From Rattus norvegicus (lineage: Eukaryota; Chordata; Mammalia; Rodentia; Muridae), in assembly GCF_036323735.1 (NCBI RefSeq), contig NC_086024.1:68940424-69004423 (forward strand): 64,000 nt of DNA, written 5' to 3'. Every line of letters starts with the position of its first letter. The first letter of the stretch is position 1. The notes under the pieces were generated by a model that did not search any database, was not told the DNA's origin, and saw only the letters and a program-made list of their open reading frames with translations. This document shows positions 35,828 to 47,579 of this stretch, one piece after another. The position numbers and the translations under genes are program-made.

Positions 35828-35987
35828 TTCTTCTTCTTCTTCTTCTTCTTCTTCTTCTTCTTCTTCTTCTTCTTCTTCTTCTTCTTCTTCTTCTTCTTCT
35901 TCTTCTTCTCCTCCTCCTCCTCCTCCTCCTCCTCCTCCTCCTCCTCCTCCTCCTCCTTCTTCTTCTTCTTCTTCTTCTTCTTCTTCT
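35828..35987. repeat. (TTC)n(TCC)n(TTC)n pyrimidine tract
   Basis: 160 bp of almost pure pyrimidine on the + strand, with TTC up to about 35909, TCC to 35956 and TTC again. It sits at the A-rich 3' end of the antisense L1 and was probably seeded there. The long Leu- or Arg-rich frames are artefacts. Confidence 0.95.
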
Positions 35988-36260
35988 TTTTCTTTTTTTA
36001 TTAACTTGAGTATTTCTTATATACATTTCGAGTGTTATCCCCTTTCCCGGTATCCGGGCAAACATCCCCCTCACCCCTCCCCTTCCTTATGGGTGTTCCC
36101 CTCCCGACCCTCCCCCCATTGCCGCCCTCCCCCCACCAGTCTAGTTCACTGGGGGTTCAGTCTTAGCAGGACCCAGGGCTTCTCCTTCCACTGGTGCTCT
36201 TACTAGGATATTCATTGCTACCTATGAGGTCAGAGTCCAGGGTCAGTCCATGTATAGTCT

Positions 36261-36272
36261 TTAGCTACTTCT
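36261..36272. repeat. Right target duplication of the L1 transduction candidate
   Basis: Copy of 35661-35672, directly after L1 3' UTR sequence broken off at 'tatagtc'. Confidence 0.7.
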
Positions 36273-36398
36273 ATTTTGGTAGTGTTAAGTCAAGCCATTG
36301 TCATTCCTATGAGTATTAAAATAAGACTTTCCATATTGAGGGCTTCCACCATTACTCCTTAGAATATACTGTTGATATAGAAGCTAAAAATCCTTTTC

Positions 36399-36513
36399 AT
36401 AGAGGGAAAGGGGATGGGGGCTGAGATGGACAGTCATTGGTGGGGAAACTGGGAAGGGGGCAACAATTGAAATGTAAATCAACAAAATAACCAATAAGAA
36501 GAATTTAATTTAA
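36399..36513 (+). mobile_element. Short L1 3'-terminal stub with target duplication
   Basis: About 115 bp of an older L1 3' end ('gaaactgggaagggggcaac ... ttgaaatgtaaatc') with an A-rich tail. Flanks aaaaatccttttc (36386-36398) and aaaaatccatttc (36514-36526) match at 12 of 13 positions. Confidence 0.78.
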
Positions 36514-36526
36514 AAAAATCCATTTC

Positions 36527-36954
36527 TAAAAATATATAGTTTCAGGCCATTCTTTAGTAGACAGTAAAAAAATGAATCCTAAAAATTCTGCAAACACACA
36601 ACACACATTATTATATTGTGTATGCTACATAGCTGTAGGAAAATATGTAGGTGGATTGCTCAGCTTGAATAAACCATCTTAGTATTTCTGTAATTTACCT
36701 TATACCTCTGTACTACAAATTTGTTCAGCAGACATCTGTGTGACTTATTTACTTGCTTCTTTCAAATACTAAAGAAAGAAGATGAATAACCTAGAAAGTC
36801 ACACAACTTTTTGATTTGTTCAAGTGATTTTTCTGTGAGGAATGCGTACAACTAATTGATATTTGTGTTGGAACATTAAAAACCAGCCTGTTCAGTCTAG
36901 TTAGCATGTCAATATCTGACCCCAACTCAAGTTCTCAGTGGTCCTAAAGTAGAT
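36527..36954. other. Unique intergenic sequence up to the old L1
   Basis: No gene recognised. The last part (about 36890 onward) may already belong to the L1 5' UTR. Confidence 0.4.
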
Positions 36955-37160
36955 ATAATGAGAATTTAGAAAACTAAACACAGCAGCCTAGAACAGGATC
37001 CTTCCTGTCTCCATCTGCACCTAGAGCTAAGGCTGTTCCATTGCACTCCATAAACAAATCCAGTTGTACACTTACTCCTAAGATTAAAGGCTGACAGTCC
37101 CAAGAGAGGGACAACTTCCAATCAGAGAAAACAAGACCAACTAAAACCAGAAATAACTAG

Positions 37161-38271
37161 ATAACAAAAGGCAAGCACAAGAACCTAAGAAACAAAATCT
37201 AAGGCAACTTGGCATCATAAGAACCCAGTTCTCCCAGCACAGCAAATCCTGGATACCCCAACACACCAGAAAAATCAAGATTTGGATTTAAAATACCATT
37301 TCATAGTGATGCTAGAGGACTTTAAGAAAGACCTTTATTAAAGGACTTTAATAAATCCCTTAAAAAAATACAAGACAAGACAAGTAAACAAGTAGAAAGA
37401 AGCCCTTAGAGAGGAAACACAAAAATCCCTTAAAGAAATACAGGAAATCACAACCAAACAGGTGAAGGAATTGAATAAAACAATCCAGGATCTAAAACTG
37501 ATAATGGATACAAAAAGGAATCATGAGGACAGACAACCCTAGAGACAGAAAACCTAGGAAAGAGATCAGGAGGCATAGATGCAAGCATCACCAACAGAAT
37601 ACAAGAGATAGAAGAGAGAATCTCAGGGCAGAAGGTACCATAGTAAACATTGACAAAATAGTCAAAGAAAGTACAAAATGCAAAAATCTCCTAATCCAAA
37701 ACATCCAGGAAATCCAGGAAACAATAAGACCAAACCTAAGGATAATAGATTCATAAGAGAGCAAAAATTCCTAACTTAAAGAGTCATTAAATCTCTTTAA
37801 CAAAATTGCAGAAGAAAATTTTCATAACCTAAAGAAAGAGATGCTCATGAATATACAAGAAGCCTACAGAACTCCAAATAGATTGGACCAGAAAAGGAAG
37901 TCTTTCCATCACATAATAATCAAAACAAAAAGTGAAGAAAACAAAGAAAGAATATTAAAAGCAGTAAGGTGAAAAATGTCAGGTAACATAAAGGCAAACC
38001 AATCAGAATTACACCAGACTTATCAAGAGAGATTGTGAAAGCTAAAAGAAACTAGGCAGATGACATACAGACCCTAAGAGAAAAAAAATGCCAGCCCAGG
38101 CTACTATATCCAGGAAAACTTTCAATTAACGTAGATGGAGAAGCCAAGATATTCCATGACAAAAGCAAATTTACACAATATCTTTTTACAAATCCAGCCC
38201 TAGAAAGGATAAAAGAAGGAATACTCCAACACAAGGAGGGAAACTATACCTGAGGAAAAGCTAGTAAGTAA
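37161..38271 (+). pseudogene. Old L1 ORF1, decayed
   Basis: The sequence aligns with ORF1 of the young L1 from its start (ATA at 37161-37163 in place of ATG) to its stop (TAA at 38269-38271). The coiled-coil coding stretch (37300-37700) has duplicated Lys/Glu-rich units and indels. The C-terminal domain part (37850-38200) is readable in pieces, and its antisense frame 38052-38234 is an artefact. It would make no ORF1p. Confidence 0.82.
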
Positions 38272-39050
38272 TCTTGCAACAAACCCTAGGGAAGAGAGAC
38301 ACATAAACATAATTTCACCTCTAACAACAAAAATAACAGGAAACAATAATCACTATTCCGTAATATCTCCTAAAATCGATGGACTCAATTCCCCAATAAT
38401 AAAACATAGAATAACAGACTGGATATGTAAAGAGGACCCAATGTTTTGCTGCATACATGAAAAACACCTCAGTGACAAAGACAGACACTATCTCAGAGTA
38501 AAAGGCTGGAAAATAACTATCCAAGCAAATGGTTCAAAGAAACAAGCTGGAGTAGTCATTCTAATATCAAATAAAATCGACTTTTAACGGACAGTTATCA
38601 AAAAAGATAAGGAGGGTCACTTCATATGCATCAAAGGAAAAATCCACCAAGATGAGCTCTCAATCCTAAATATCTATGCTCTAAATGCAAGGGCACCTAT
38701 ATTCATAAAAGAAACCTGACTAAAGTTCAAAGCACACATTGCATCTCACACAAAAATAATAGGAGATTTCAACACCCTACTCTCATCAATGGACAGATCA
38801 TGGAAACAGAAACTAAACAGAGACACAGAGAAATTAAAAGAAGTTATGAACCAAATGAATTTAACAGATATTTATAGAACATTTTACCCCAAAACAAAAG
38901 AATATACCTTCTTCTCAGGACCTCATGATACATTTTCCAAAATTGACCATATAATAGGTCACAAAACAGGCCTCAACAGATACAAGAAGATTGAAAAAAA
39001 ATCCCATTAATCTTATCAGATCACCATGGACTAAGGCTGGTCTTCAATAA

Positions 39051-39096
39051 CAAAAAAAAAAACAAAAAAACAAAAAACAAAAAACAAAAAAAAACA
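39051..39096. repeat. A-rich (CAAAAA)n expansion inside old ORF2
   Basis: This replaces the young-copy text 'caataagggaagaatg' at the endonuclease-RT junction. Probably microsatellite growth from an original A-run. Confidence 0.8.
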
Positions 39097-40998
39097 CATA
39101 TACATGAAAGTTGAACAATGCTCTACTTAATGATAACTTGGTCAAGGAAGAAATAAAGAAAGAAATTAAAAACTCTTTGGAATTTAATGAAAATGAAGGC
39201 ACAACATACCCAAACTTATGGGACACAATGAAAGCAGTGCTAAAAGGAAAGCTCATAGCTCTGAGTGTGTCCAAAAAGAAACAGGAGAGAGCAGACATTA
39301 GCAGCTTGACAGCACACCCAAATGCTCGAGAACAAAAAGAAGCATATATACCCAAGAGACGTAGAAGACAGGAAATAATCAAACTCAGGGCTGATATCAA
39401 CCAAGTAGAAACAAAAAGGAATATACAAAGAATCAAAAAAACTAGGAGCTGGTTCTTTGGAAAAATCAAGATAGATGAACTCTTAGCTAGACTACCAAAG
39501 GATACACAGAGGGTATCCAAATTAACAAAATCAGAAAGGAAAAGGGAGATATAACAGAATCTGAGGAAATTCAAAAATTTATCAGATCCTACTATAAAAT
39601 CCAGTATTTAAAAAAATTGGAAAATCTGGATGAAATGGACAATTTTCTAGACAGATGCCAGGTACCAAAGTTCAATCAGGATCAGATAAACCATCTAAAG
39701 AGTCCCATAACTCCTAAAGAAATAGAAGTAATTATTAAAACTCTCCCAGCCAAAATACACCCAGGACAAGATGGGTTTAGTGCAGAATTCTATCAGACCT
39801 TCATAGAAGACCTAATACCAATATTTCCAAACTATTCCACAAAATAGATACAGAGGGAACACTAACCAATTCATTCTATGAAGCCACACTTACTCTTATA
39901 CCTAAACCACAGACTCAACAAAGAAAAAGAACTTCAAATCAATTTTCCTAGTGAATATCGACGCAAAAATACTCAATAAAATTCTTGCAGACTTAATCCA
40001 AGAATATATCAAAACAACCATCCATCGTGATCAAGTAAGCTCCATCCCAGGGATGCAGGGATGGCTCAATATATAGAAATCCTTCAGTATAATCCATTAT
40101 ATAAACAAACTCAAAGTAAGAAAAAAACCACATGACCATCTCACTAGTTGCTGACAAAACATTTGACAAAATTCAATACTCCTTCTTCTTAAAAGTCTAA
40201 GAGAGATCCAGAATTAATTCAAGGCCCATATTTAAACATAGTAAAAGCAATATACATCAAACAGTAGCCAACATCAAACTAAATGGAGAGAAACTTGAAA
40301 CAATCCCACTATAATCAGGGACTAGACAAAGCTGCTCACGTTCTCCCTATTTATTTAATATTGCACTGAAAGTCCTAGTCAGAGCAATCAGAAACAAAAG
40401 GTCAAAGGGATACAAATTTGAAATGAAGAAGTCTCAATGTCACTCTTTGCCGATGGTATGTCAATACAATTAAGTGACCCCAGAAATTCCACCAAAGAAT
40501 TACTAAGCCTGATAAACAACTTCAGCAAAGTGGCTGGGTATAAAATTGACTCAAATAAATCATTAGCCTTCCTCTACTCAAAGGATAAAGAGGCTGAGAA
40601 ACAAATTAGAGAAATGGGCCCCTTCACAATAGTATCAAATAACAGAAAATATCTTGGTGTGACACTAACCAAGACAGTGAAAGATCTGTATGATAAGAAC
40701 TTCAAGTCTCTGAAGAAAGAAATTGAAGAAAATCTCAGAAAATAGAAAGATCTCCCATGCTCATGGATTGGCAGGATTAATATAGAAAAATGGCCATTTG
40801 GTCAAAAGCAATCTACAGATTCAATTAAATCCCCATCTCAATTCCATCTCAATTCTTCATATTGTTAGAAAGAGCAATTTGCAAATTCATTTTGAATAAC
40901 AAAAAACCCAGGATAGAGAAAATTACCCTCAACAATAAAAAAAACTTCTGGGGAAATCACCATCCCTGACCTCAAGCTCAATTACAGAGCAATAGTGA

Positions 40999-41048
40999 TT
41001 AAAAAAACAAACAAACAAACAAAAAACAGAAAAAAAAACAAAAAAACC
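40999..41048. repeat. (CAAA)n/A-rich expansion inside old ORF2
   Basis: The young L1 has 'gtgataaaaactgcatgg' at this point. Here about 50 extra adenine-rich bases separate the two halves. Confidence 0.8.
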
Positions 41049-42213
41049 ACAAAACTATACGGTATTGGTACAGAGACAGGTAGGTAGATCAATGGAATAG
41101 AATTGAAAACCCAGAAATGATCCCATACAACTATGGTCACTTGACTTTGACAAAAGAGCTAAAACTATCAAGTGGAAAAAAATAGTATTTTTAACAAATG
41201 GTGCCAGTTCAACTGGAGGTCAACATATAGCAAATTGATCCATTCTTATTGCCCTGTACAAAGCCCAAGTCCAAGTGGATCAATGACCTCCACATAAAAT
41301 CAGATACACTCAAAATAATAGAAGAAAAGGTGGGGAAGAGCCTTGAACACATGGGTACTGGGGAAAATTTCCTGAACAAAACACCAAAGGCTTATGTTCT
41401 AAGATCAACAATAGACAAATGTGAACTCTTAAAATTTCAAAACTACTATAAGACAAAGGACACTGTCTATAAGACAAAACATCAACCAACCAATTGAGGA
41501 AAGATATTTGCCAATCCTACAGCCAATAGATGACTAATATCCAATAAATATAAAGAACTCAAGAAGTTAAACTTCAGGGAACCAAATATACCTATTGAAA
41601 ATGAGGTACAGAGCTAAGCAAAGAATTCTCAGCTGAGGAGTATCAAATGACCCAGAATCACCTAAAGAACTGTTCTATATCCTTAGTCATCAGGGAAATG
41701 CAAATCAAAACAACGCTGAGATTCCACCTTACATCAGTCAGAATGGCTAAGATCAAATACTGAGGTGACAGCAGATGCTGGTGAGGATGTGGAAAAAGAG
41801 GAACACTCCTCCATTGTTGGTGGGGTTGCAAGCTGGGACAACCATTCTGGAAATCAGTCTGGTGGTTTCTCAGAAAATTGGACATAGTACTCTTTGAGGA
41901 CCCTGTTTTATACCACTCCTGGGCATATACCCAAAAGATGCTCCAACATATAGCAAGGACTCATGTTCCACTATGTTCATAGCAGCCTTTATTGTAATAG
42001 CTAGGAGTGGAAAGAAACCCAGGTGCCCTTCAACAGAGGAATGGATATAGAAAATGTGGCACATTTACAGAATGGATTACTATTCAGCTATTAAAAACAA
42101 TGACTTCATGAAATTTTAGGCACATGGATGGAACTAGAAAATATCATCCTGATGAGTTAACCCAGACATACAAGAATACATATGGTATGCACTCAGCCAT
42201 AACTGGATATTAG

Positions 42214-43228
42214 CCCATAGATCATACCCAGAGCTCACATTTACTAGGCATGGATTCTATCATAGATCTATAGCCTAGTATCTATGTTCAAATCTTGATC
42301 TGTTGATCAGGGAAAAATGTATCTATATCATGTATGTGACCTGGAATGGAAATGAATGTCCTGAAGAGAGCAAGTATTGTTGGAGGTGTGGAAAGATTGT
42401 CTGTGAATGTTCAAAATTGTATAACAAAAGAGGGCTGTGTGGAAGAAGAAGAAGAAGAAGAAGAAGAAGAAGAAGAAGAAGAAGAAGAAGAAGAAGAAGA
42501 AGAAGAAGAAGAAGAAGAAGAAGAAGAAGAAGAAGAAGAAGAAAGAGGAGGAGGAGGAGGAGGAGGAGGAGGAGGAGGAGGAGGAGGAGGAGGAGGATGA
42601 GGAGGAGGAGGAGGAGGAGGAGGGAGAGGAGGAAGAGGAGGAAGAGGAGGAAGAGGAGGAGGAGGAGGAGGAAGAAGAAGAAGAGAGAAGAGAGAAGAAA
42701 GAAGAAAAAGAAAAAGAAAAAGAAAAAGAAAAAGAAAAAGAAGTACTTGCTGACAGGAGCCTAATATGGATGCCTGCTGAGAGGCTTTACCAGATCCTTA
42801 CTGATACAGATGAGAATGCTTACACCTAACCATCAGACTGAGCATGGCAACCCCAATGAAGGAATTAAGGAAAGTATTGAAGGAGCTGAAGGTGTTTGCA
42901 ATCCCACAGGTAGAACAATAATATCACCAACCAGACATCCAAGAGCTCCTAGGGTCTAAACCACCAACCAAAGAGTACACATGTTAGACCCATGGTTCCA
43001 GCCACATACTTAGCAGAAGATGGCATTGTCTGGCATCGATAGGAATAGACATCCTTGGTCCCGTGAAGGCTCATTTCCCTGGTATTGATATTGAGGTGGG
43101 AGTGGGTGGATGGGAGGTGGATCATCCTCATAGATGCAGTGTGAGGGGGCATGGGAGAGGGGGGACTGGGAAAGGGATATCATTTGAAATGTACATACAT
43201 AAACTATTCAATAAAATATGCATAAAAA
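42214..43228 (+). other. Old L1 3' UTR
   Basis: The UTR follows the ORF2 stop and is of an older type than that at 5686-6400. It includes the purine tract, then 'gaaggaattaaggaaagtat ... ggagctgaaggtgtttgcaa', a G-rich end (43090-43180) and the tail 'ataaaatatgcataaaaaag'. Open frames through the purine tract are artefacts. Confidence 0.78.
42441..42743. repeat. (GAA)n(GGA)n(GAAAAA)n purine tract
   Basis: About 303 bp on the + strand with a single pyrimidine (T at 42598). It grades from GAA (to about 42542) through GGA (to about 42672) to AGAA and GAAAAA units. Such mirror-like homopurine tracts can form triplex H-DNA. Frames of 80-150 codons rich in Glu, Lys or Arg are artefacts. Confidence 0.95.
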
Positions 43229-44849
43229 AGAAAAAACTAAAGAGTGTACTAGTCCCCAGTCAAGAGTACTATATCAGAAGAGACTGGGAGACAAATCCAT
43301 TCAACCAGTCTTTCATTTGATCCATAGATTCCATTGTAGAAAGACTAAGAATAATTTTAGAAATCATCCACAACTTCCCATTTTCAAATAAACTGAGTCA
43401 ATAAAATAGGTGTTTTCTAGAAATTTCACAGCTATTTTTTAGAGGAATCATTTGTAGGATACACATTTTTCTATCCTCAATCTGGTATGGATTACAAAAC
43501 TCAGGTATTTTACTTTCTGTCTGTTGTGACACACAGTCCAAGGGACCTATACTGGTCACAAGGCTGTAATTACATCTTTAGGGCAGAAGCAAAATTAAAT
43601 CTTGAATACATTTCTTTTATGGCTGAAAAGAGAAATCTGCTGAATATTCCCTCCTTGAAACTTGAAGTTATCTTTGGAAATGGCTTCTACCATGTTTTAT
43701 GGGAGGGATCAAGTAAAATTAATATGAGACAGCTGAGAGTTCGCACACTGATGTATCAATATTTTGTTGTGAAATTGAAATAGCTCTAGTAAAAGATCTA
43801 TACATGTCTTTAGCAGAAAATACCCAAACCTTTAAGTTATTTTTCATTAGTAACTTCTCAATATTCAGCAAAAGATTTCCACACGGGGAACACTCTTTAA
43901 AGTACCAGGCAGGTTTATGGACAAGAGTGAAAATCATTCTTGTTTCTGAACAAATGTGCGGTATTTTTGTGTTCCCTTTCCCTGACTCCCACTGACAATT
44001 ATTGATGTGTTACTCTTAAGTTTTAAGGAGAATTCTCTGAAGAAAAGTTATAAATGTTCTTGACATTTGGAAAAGTTACAGTATACTCAATCAACTGCCA
44101 CACTCAGTTTTTCTTACTGTAGTTGAGTGAGAAATTTCAGCTCAGGAAAAAAATCTCAAACATGGACTTACGTGGCTCTTGACAGATGCATTAATAGATA
44201 AAAACAAAGGAGATAAAATATTTTATGAAAATTATTTGAGGGAATTTTAAAAATAGTACCTCAGATAATTCTATGTCACTTGGGAGAGACTGTCCTTGGG
44301 CTTTTTCTTGGAGTGCCTTCCTCTTTCCATTTTCTCAAGCCACTTACTCTAAGATTATGAGAAGGACTAGTACATTAAAATTTCCATAACTATACAAACA
44401 ATAACCCCTGTACACTTCACTGTACACTTGCACACAACTAGAGTAATTTCTATTTTCCAGACACATTTATTCATACTTGCTTCTTTAAAAAACCTCTCAA
44501 GGAATAGGATCATTCAATATTATTAGTGTTTCCACCCAATCAACTAAGGCAGCTAAGGCAACTGTTCACATAAGAAATCAGCACAGCCTGAGGAGGCATT
44601 CATGTTCACACTGCCTTGCTAGGTTTCACTATGCCTCCTCTTTGCAATTCATGTTTTCTTTTCATCAAATCTAATCACCATTGCTTTCTGTCACAGGTGT
44701 TAAATTCACACACATAGTCCTACTACTGCATTTTCAAATATACATTTTTAAAAACTGAAAGTATGAAATAGCTTATGTGTCCAAGAATACCCAAACTTAG
44801 TACTAAAGAAACTATATAGGCAATTGTTTCCCTAAGAGTACATATGAAC

Positions 44850-44850
<1 letters not shown>
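43229..44850. other. Unique intergenic sequence
   Basis: No gene or repeat recognised. The 98-codon frame at 43487-43783 shows no domain I can name. Confidence 0.45.

Positions 44851-44852
<2 letters not shown>

Positions 44853-44890
<38 letters not shown>
44853..44890. repeat. (TA)n microsatellite
   Basis: About 19 TA units. Confidence 0.93.
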
Positions 44891-44893
<3 letters not shown>

Positions 44894-47209
44894 CCATATT
44901 TTACAAATTGTATATCTAAACATGTGTAATCATAGATGCACACAGACAATTCTTTAGTGAAATCCCTGAGAATTTTGAAGACAGACTGACAGCATCCTTC
45001 CTGGAAGCCAGAACTCAGGGAAGAAACCTGTAACACTTACCAGCTAGACTTCCATTTGTCATCCATGACAAATTCCACAGATTTCTACTTTTACTAGCTT
45101 ATTTAGGAAGCTACAAAGGAGAAAGAGAAGGGTGAAATAGTTTAACAGTTATTAATTTAGAAAGGCTTAAAAATTAAGGAAACAAGAAAGCATATCAGGA
45201 ATTCGAAGGGTGCTCCAAGACAAAGTAAAATTTGTCGAAGTCTTCACAGAACCTACGAAGTAAAATGAGTATTGATGTGGTCTTTGTGCTTTATGTTCCC
45301 ATTTTATCCCTGCTTTGTTCTTTCTTTCAGCCTCATTTCCTTGGCCTGTTAATAAGAGTTTTCCACTTCCCCTGAAGAAGAAAAAAAAGTGTGCTCATCT
45401 GTTATTTTTCATTTCCAATTTAGCCAGAAAGGTCACAAAGACATTTTAAAATAGTTCTTCTTTGCAATATTTCAAGGCTGTTAAACATCTCTTAATTCTC
45501 AAAAGTTCCACTGAACCACCCAACTATTTACTTGATGACTATCCACAAGAAGAAATATCCTTTTCCATTCATGTTCATGTAAAGGTGTCACAGAGAAGAA
45601 ACTGGTTCTCAAAGGTTTAGTACATTCGCATTCTACTCAGACTACAAACATGTGAAAAGCATGATTCATTTCAGTTCTCAGATTACACTCAGACAAGGGG
45701 CAAAGAGTTCAAACATAGTCTTTAGTAGTAAATGTTGTATGTGACTACCATCTAAGCCAAGCAGCCACAATTTAGGGTAATTCAGCTGTGCCCCCTTGCA
45801 AAAATTACTCAAAGCTAGGCTTGTTGACCATGTACTCACCCCATAATGAGTTGGGAAGGGAAGAAGACACTTACCTGAGTATCCAGACACTCCCTATTAC
45901 TTGTTGTATGCGATTTTGTCTTTGTTGCATGGGGTTATGGGAAAGGAAGATAGTATATAGGGCAGGATAGATGAAGAAAAGGGGACCCCATCTATGTGGT
46001 TAAAAGAAGAAACTCTCATCTGTGAAAGGTATGTCTTTTTCACGTGTGATGTATGATAAACACTCATTCTCCTGTAAGTAAGCCTTCACCTTACTTCTGT
46101 CAGGAAGTCTAATAATCTTGTTAGTCCCCTGAATTGATGGTGGTGGATCTGTGCCTTTAATTGTCATTGGAACCTTGGAAGTAGAAATAGACATCGTTTA
46201 CATTTTCCCTTGGAAAGGAATTTTGGCAATATTTTATTATAAAGTTGTTTTCCTTTTAAATGCTTTCTTAGAATTATATTCCCTCTTAACTGTATATTGA
46301 GCCATCTTTGTTGTTCAAACAGCTCCCCCCCAACACACACACACACACCAAAAGGTTCTCCATTCTGGAAAGATGCGCACAGACCAGATATCTTCCCCAG
46401 TCTTCTTCTCTAACTGGAGAGTTTATTTGTTGGCTCTGATCTGTGGTTGGGCACACTTAATAAGCTAAGGTTAATTAGTCTGAAGCTTTTGAGCATCTTC
46501 CCCAAAGATCTTTAAATTCTCCCACTGTAGTAGAAATGAGTGATTAATTTCTATCTTCTCTAGCTCACCATCTGGATTGCTTGCAACTTTTGGCTTGAAT
46601 GTGATTTTTTTTAAGGAAAATATGCAAGTATCATCTTTTCTTTTTGTAATTTGTTTTTGCTATAGAAACATCTAATTCTCTTTATCTCATGTAATTGTCT
46701 ATACCTTGTCTCCAAATGATAAAATCTCTTATCAGAGTAATTGTAGTTGGGATGGCCTGTTTTCTGCCATCAGGGACTGAATTTGGGGTTCATCAGTTCA
46801 TATTCTTTGCTACGTATGGCATTCTCTAGGGAGAACAAGTAGATCCAAGTGAGAGGGGAACTGAATTGAAGACCTCACTGTGCTGAGCCCTGTGATCTTG
46901 TTTTATATGTAACATTATGCTTAATTTTTGTAGAAACTCTTTGAATTAAGTAATCCTCACATTATAAGTGCTAAGAATCAAGATTATGCTAATCACTGTG
47001 ATATCAAAATCTGCAGCATAGAGCCATTACGGCAAGCACTTACAGGGGTTGTTATAAAAGTAGTGCTCTCCACCCCCAACTACAAGTTATAACTTGAAGC
47101 CCTGAATCCTGGTGTGATAAAATTTGAAGATAGGAACATTAAAGAATGGCAAAGTTAGATGCCTTCATGAAGATAGGAACCTCATGCTACGTTTAACTCT
47201 GTTACAGAA
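44891..47209. other. Unique intergenic sequence
   Basis: No gene or confident repeat. A short (CA)n lies at 46334-46348. The segment 46930-47000 may be a MIR trace but is too diverged to call. Confidence 0.45.
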
Positions 47210-47574
47210 TGTCTTAGTTATTGTTCTATTGCTGTGCTGATAAACCATAACCAAGACAACTTATAAAAGAAAATATTTATTTTGTGGCTGGTTTAGAGTA
47301 TCAGAGGGTTAGTCCATTATCATCTCAGTGGGGATCACAGTGGAATGGAAGGAGGGCAGGCAAGCAGGGGGTGGAATAGTGGATAAAAGTTATATTATAT
47401 CTTATTCATAAATTGCAGAGGAAGAAAGAGAGAGGTGCATGAGCTTTTGAAACCTCAAAGCCCTCCACCACTGACATACCAACTCTAATCCCATAAAAGT
47501 AGTCTATTAACCGGGAATCAAACATTCAAATAGGTGAGCTTATGGTTAGCGCCATTTTCATACAAAGTATTACA
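47210..47574 (-). mobile_element. MaLR (MT-type) solo LTR, antisense
   Basis: In reverse it carries the MaLR 3' end ('tgtcttagttattgttctat', 'gataaaccataaccaagaca'), the middle ('tagtccattatcatctcagt'), 'gcttttgaaacctcaaagcc' and the LTR start at its right end. AATAAA-like 'aatatttatttt' reads as AATAAATATT on the minus strand at 47270-47281. Flanks cagaa (47205-47209) and tagaa (47575-47579) match at 4 of 5 bases. Length 365 bp is that of a complete LTR. Confidence 0.78.
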
Positions 47575-47579
47575 TAGAA

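Larger units (their letters stand above)
35673..36260 (-). mobile_element. Antisense L1 3' end with probable 3' transduction
   Basis: On the minus strand the order is: L1 3' UTR (36260 down to about 35988), a (GAA)n/(GGA)n tract (35987-35828), about 140 bp of non-L1 sequence (35827-35684), then poly(A) (T12 at 35672-35683 on +). A target duplication flanks the whole block rather than the L1 part alone. AATAAA (minus strand, 35704-35699) lies 15 nt upstream of the poly(A). This fits read-through of a source L1 into its 3' flank, use of a downstream polyadenylation signal, and insertion of the joint transcript. The non-L1 part includes a MIR-like segment (35691-35752). Confidence 0.68.
38327..42213 (+). 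pseudogene. Old L1 ORF2 with catalytic FADD changed to FADG
   Basis: This corresponds codon for codon to ORF2 of the young L1 but lacks the ATG. Remaining open pieces encode parts of the endonuclease (38789-39010), the linker (39111-39554), the RT fingers (39617-39847), the RT after the active site (40437-40745) and the C-terminus (41249-41497). At 40446-40457 the RT motif reads ttt gcc gat ggt, so the second catalytic Asp is Gly. Two adenine-rich insertions (39051-39096, 40999-41048) and many frameshifts follow. The natural stop TAG is at 42211-42213. Confidence 0.85.
36955..43228 (+). mobile_element. Old, long LINE-1 (Lx-like), decayed
   Basis: The order is: 5' UTR remnant (about 36955-37160), ORF1 (37161-38271), ORF2 (38327-42213) and an old-type 3' UTR ending in an A-rich tail (about 43217-43228). 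It is nearly complete but riddled with indels and stops. Its ORF2 start codon is lost (ACA at 38327-38329). Two A-rich expansions (39051-39096 and 40999-41048) interrupt ORF2, and a purine tract (42441-42743) occupies the 3' UTR. No target duplication was found. The 5' border is approximate. Confidence 0.85.

Noticed and set aside
35775..36074. Arg-rich and Leu-rich frames over the TTC/TCC tract
   Set aside because: Translation of a trinucleotide microsatellite, not a protein gene.
42303..42829. Three overlapping Glu-, Lys- and Arg-rich frames of 84-153 codons
   Set aside because: All read the purine tract in the old L1 3' UTR in different frames.
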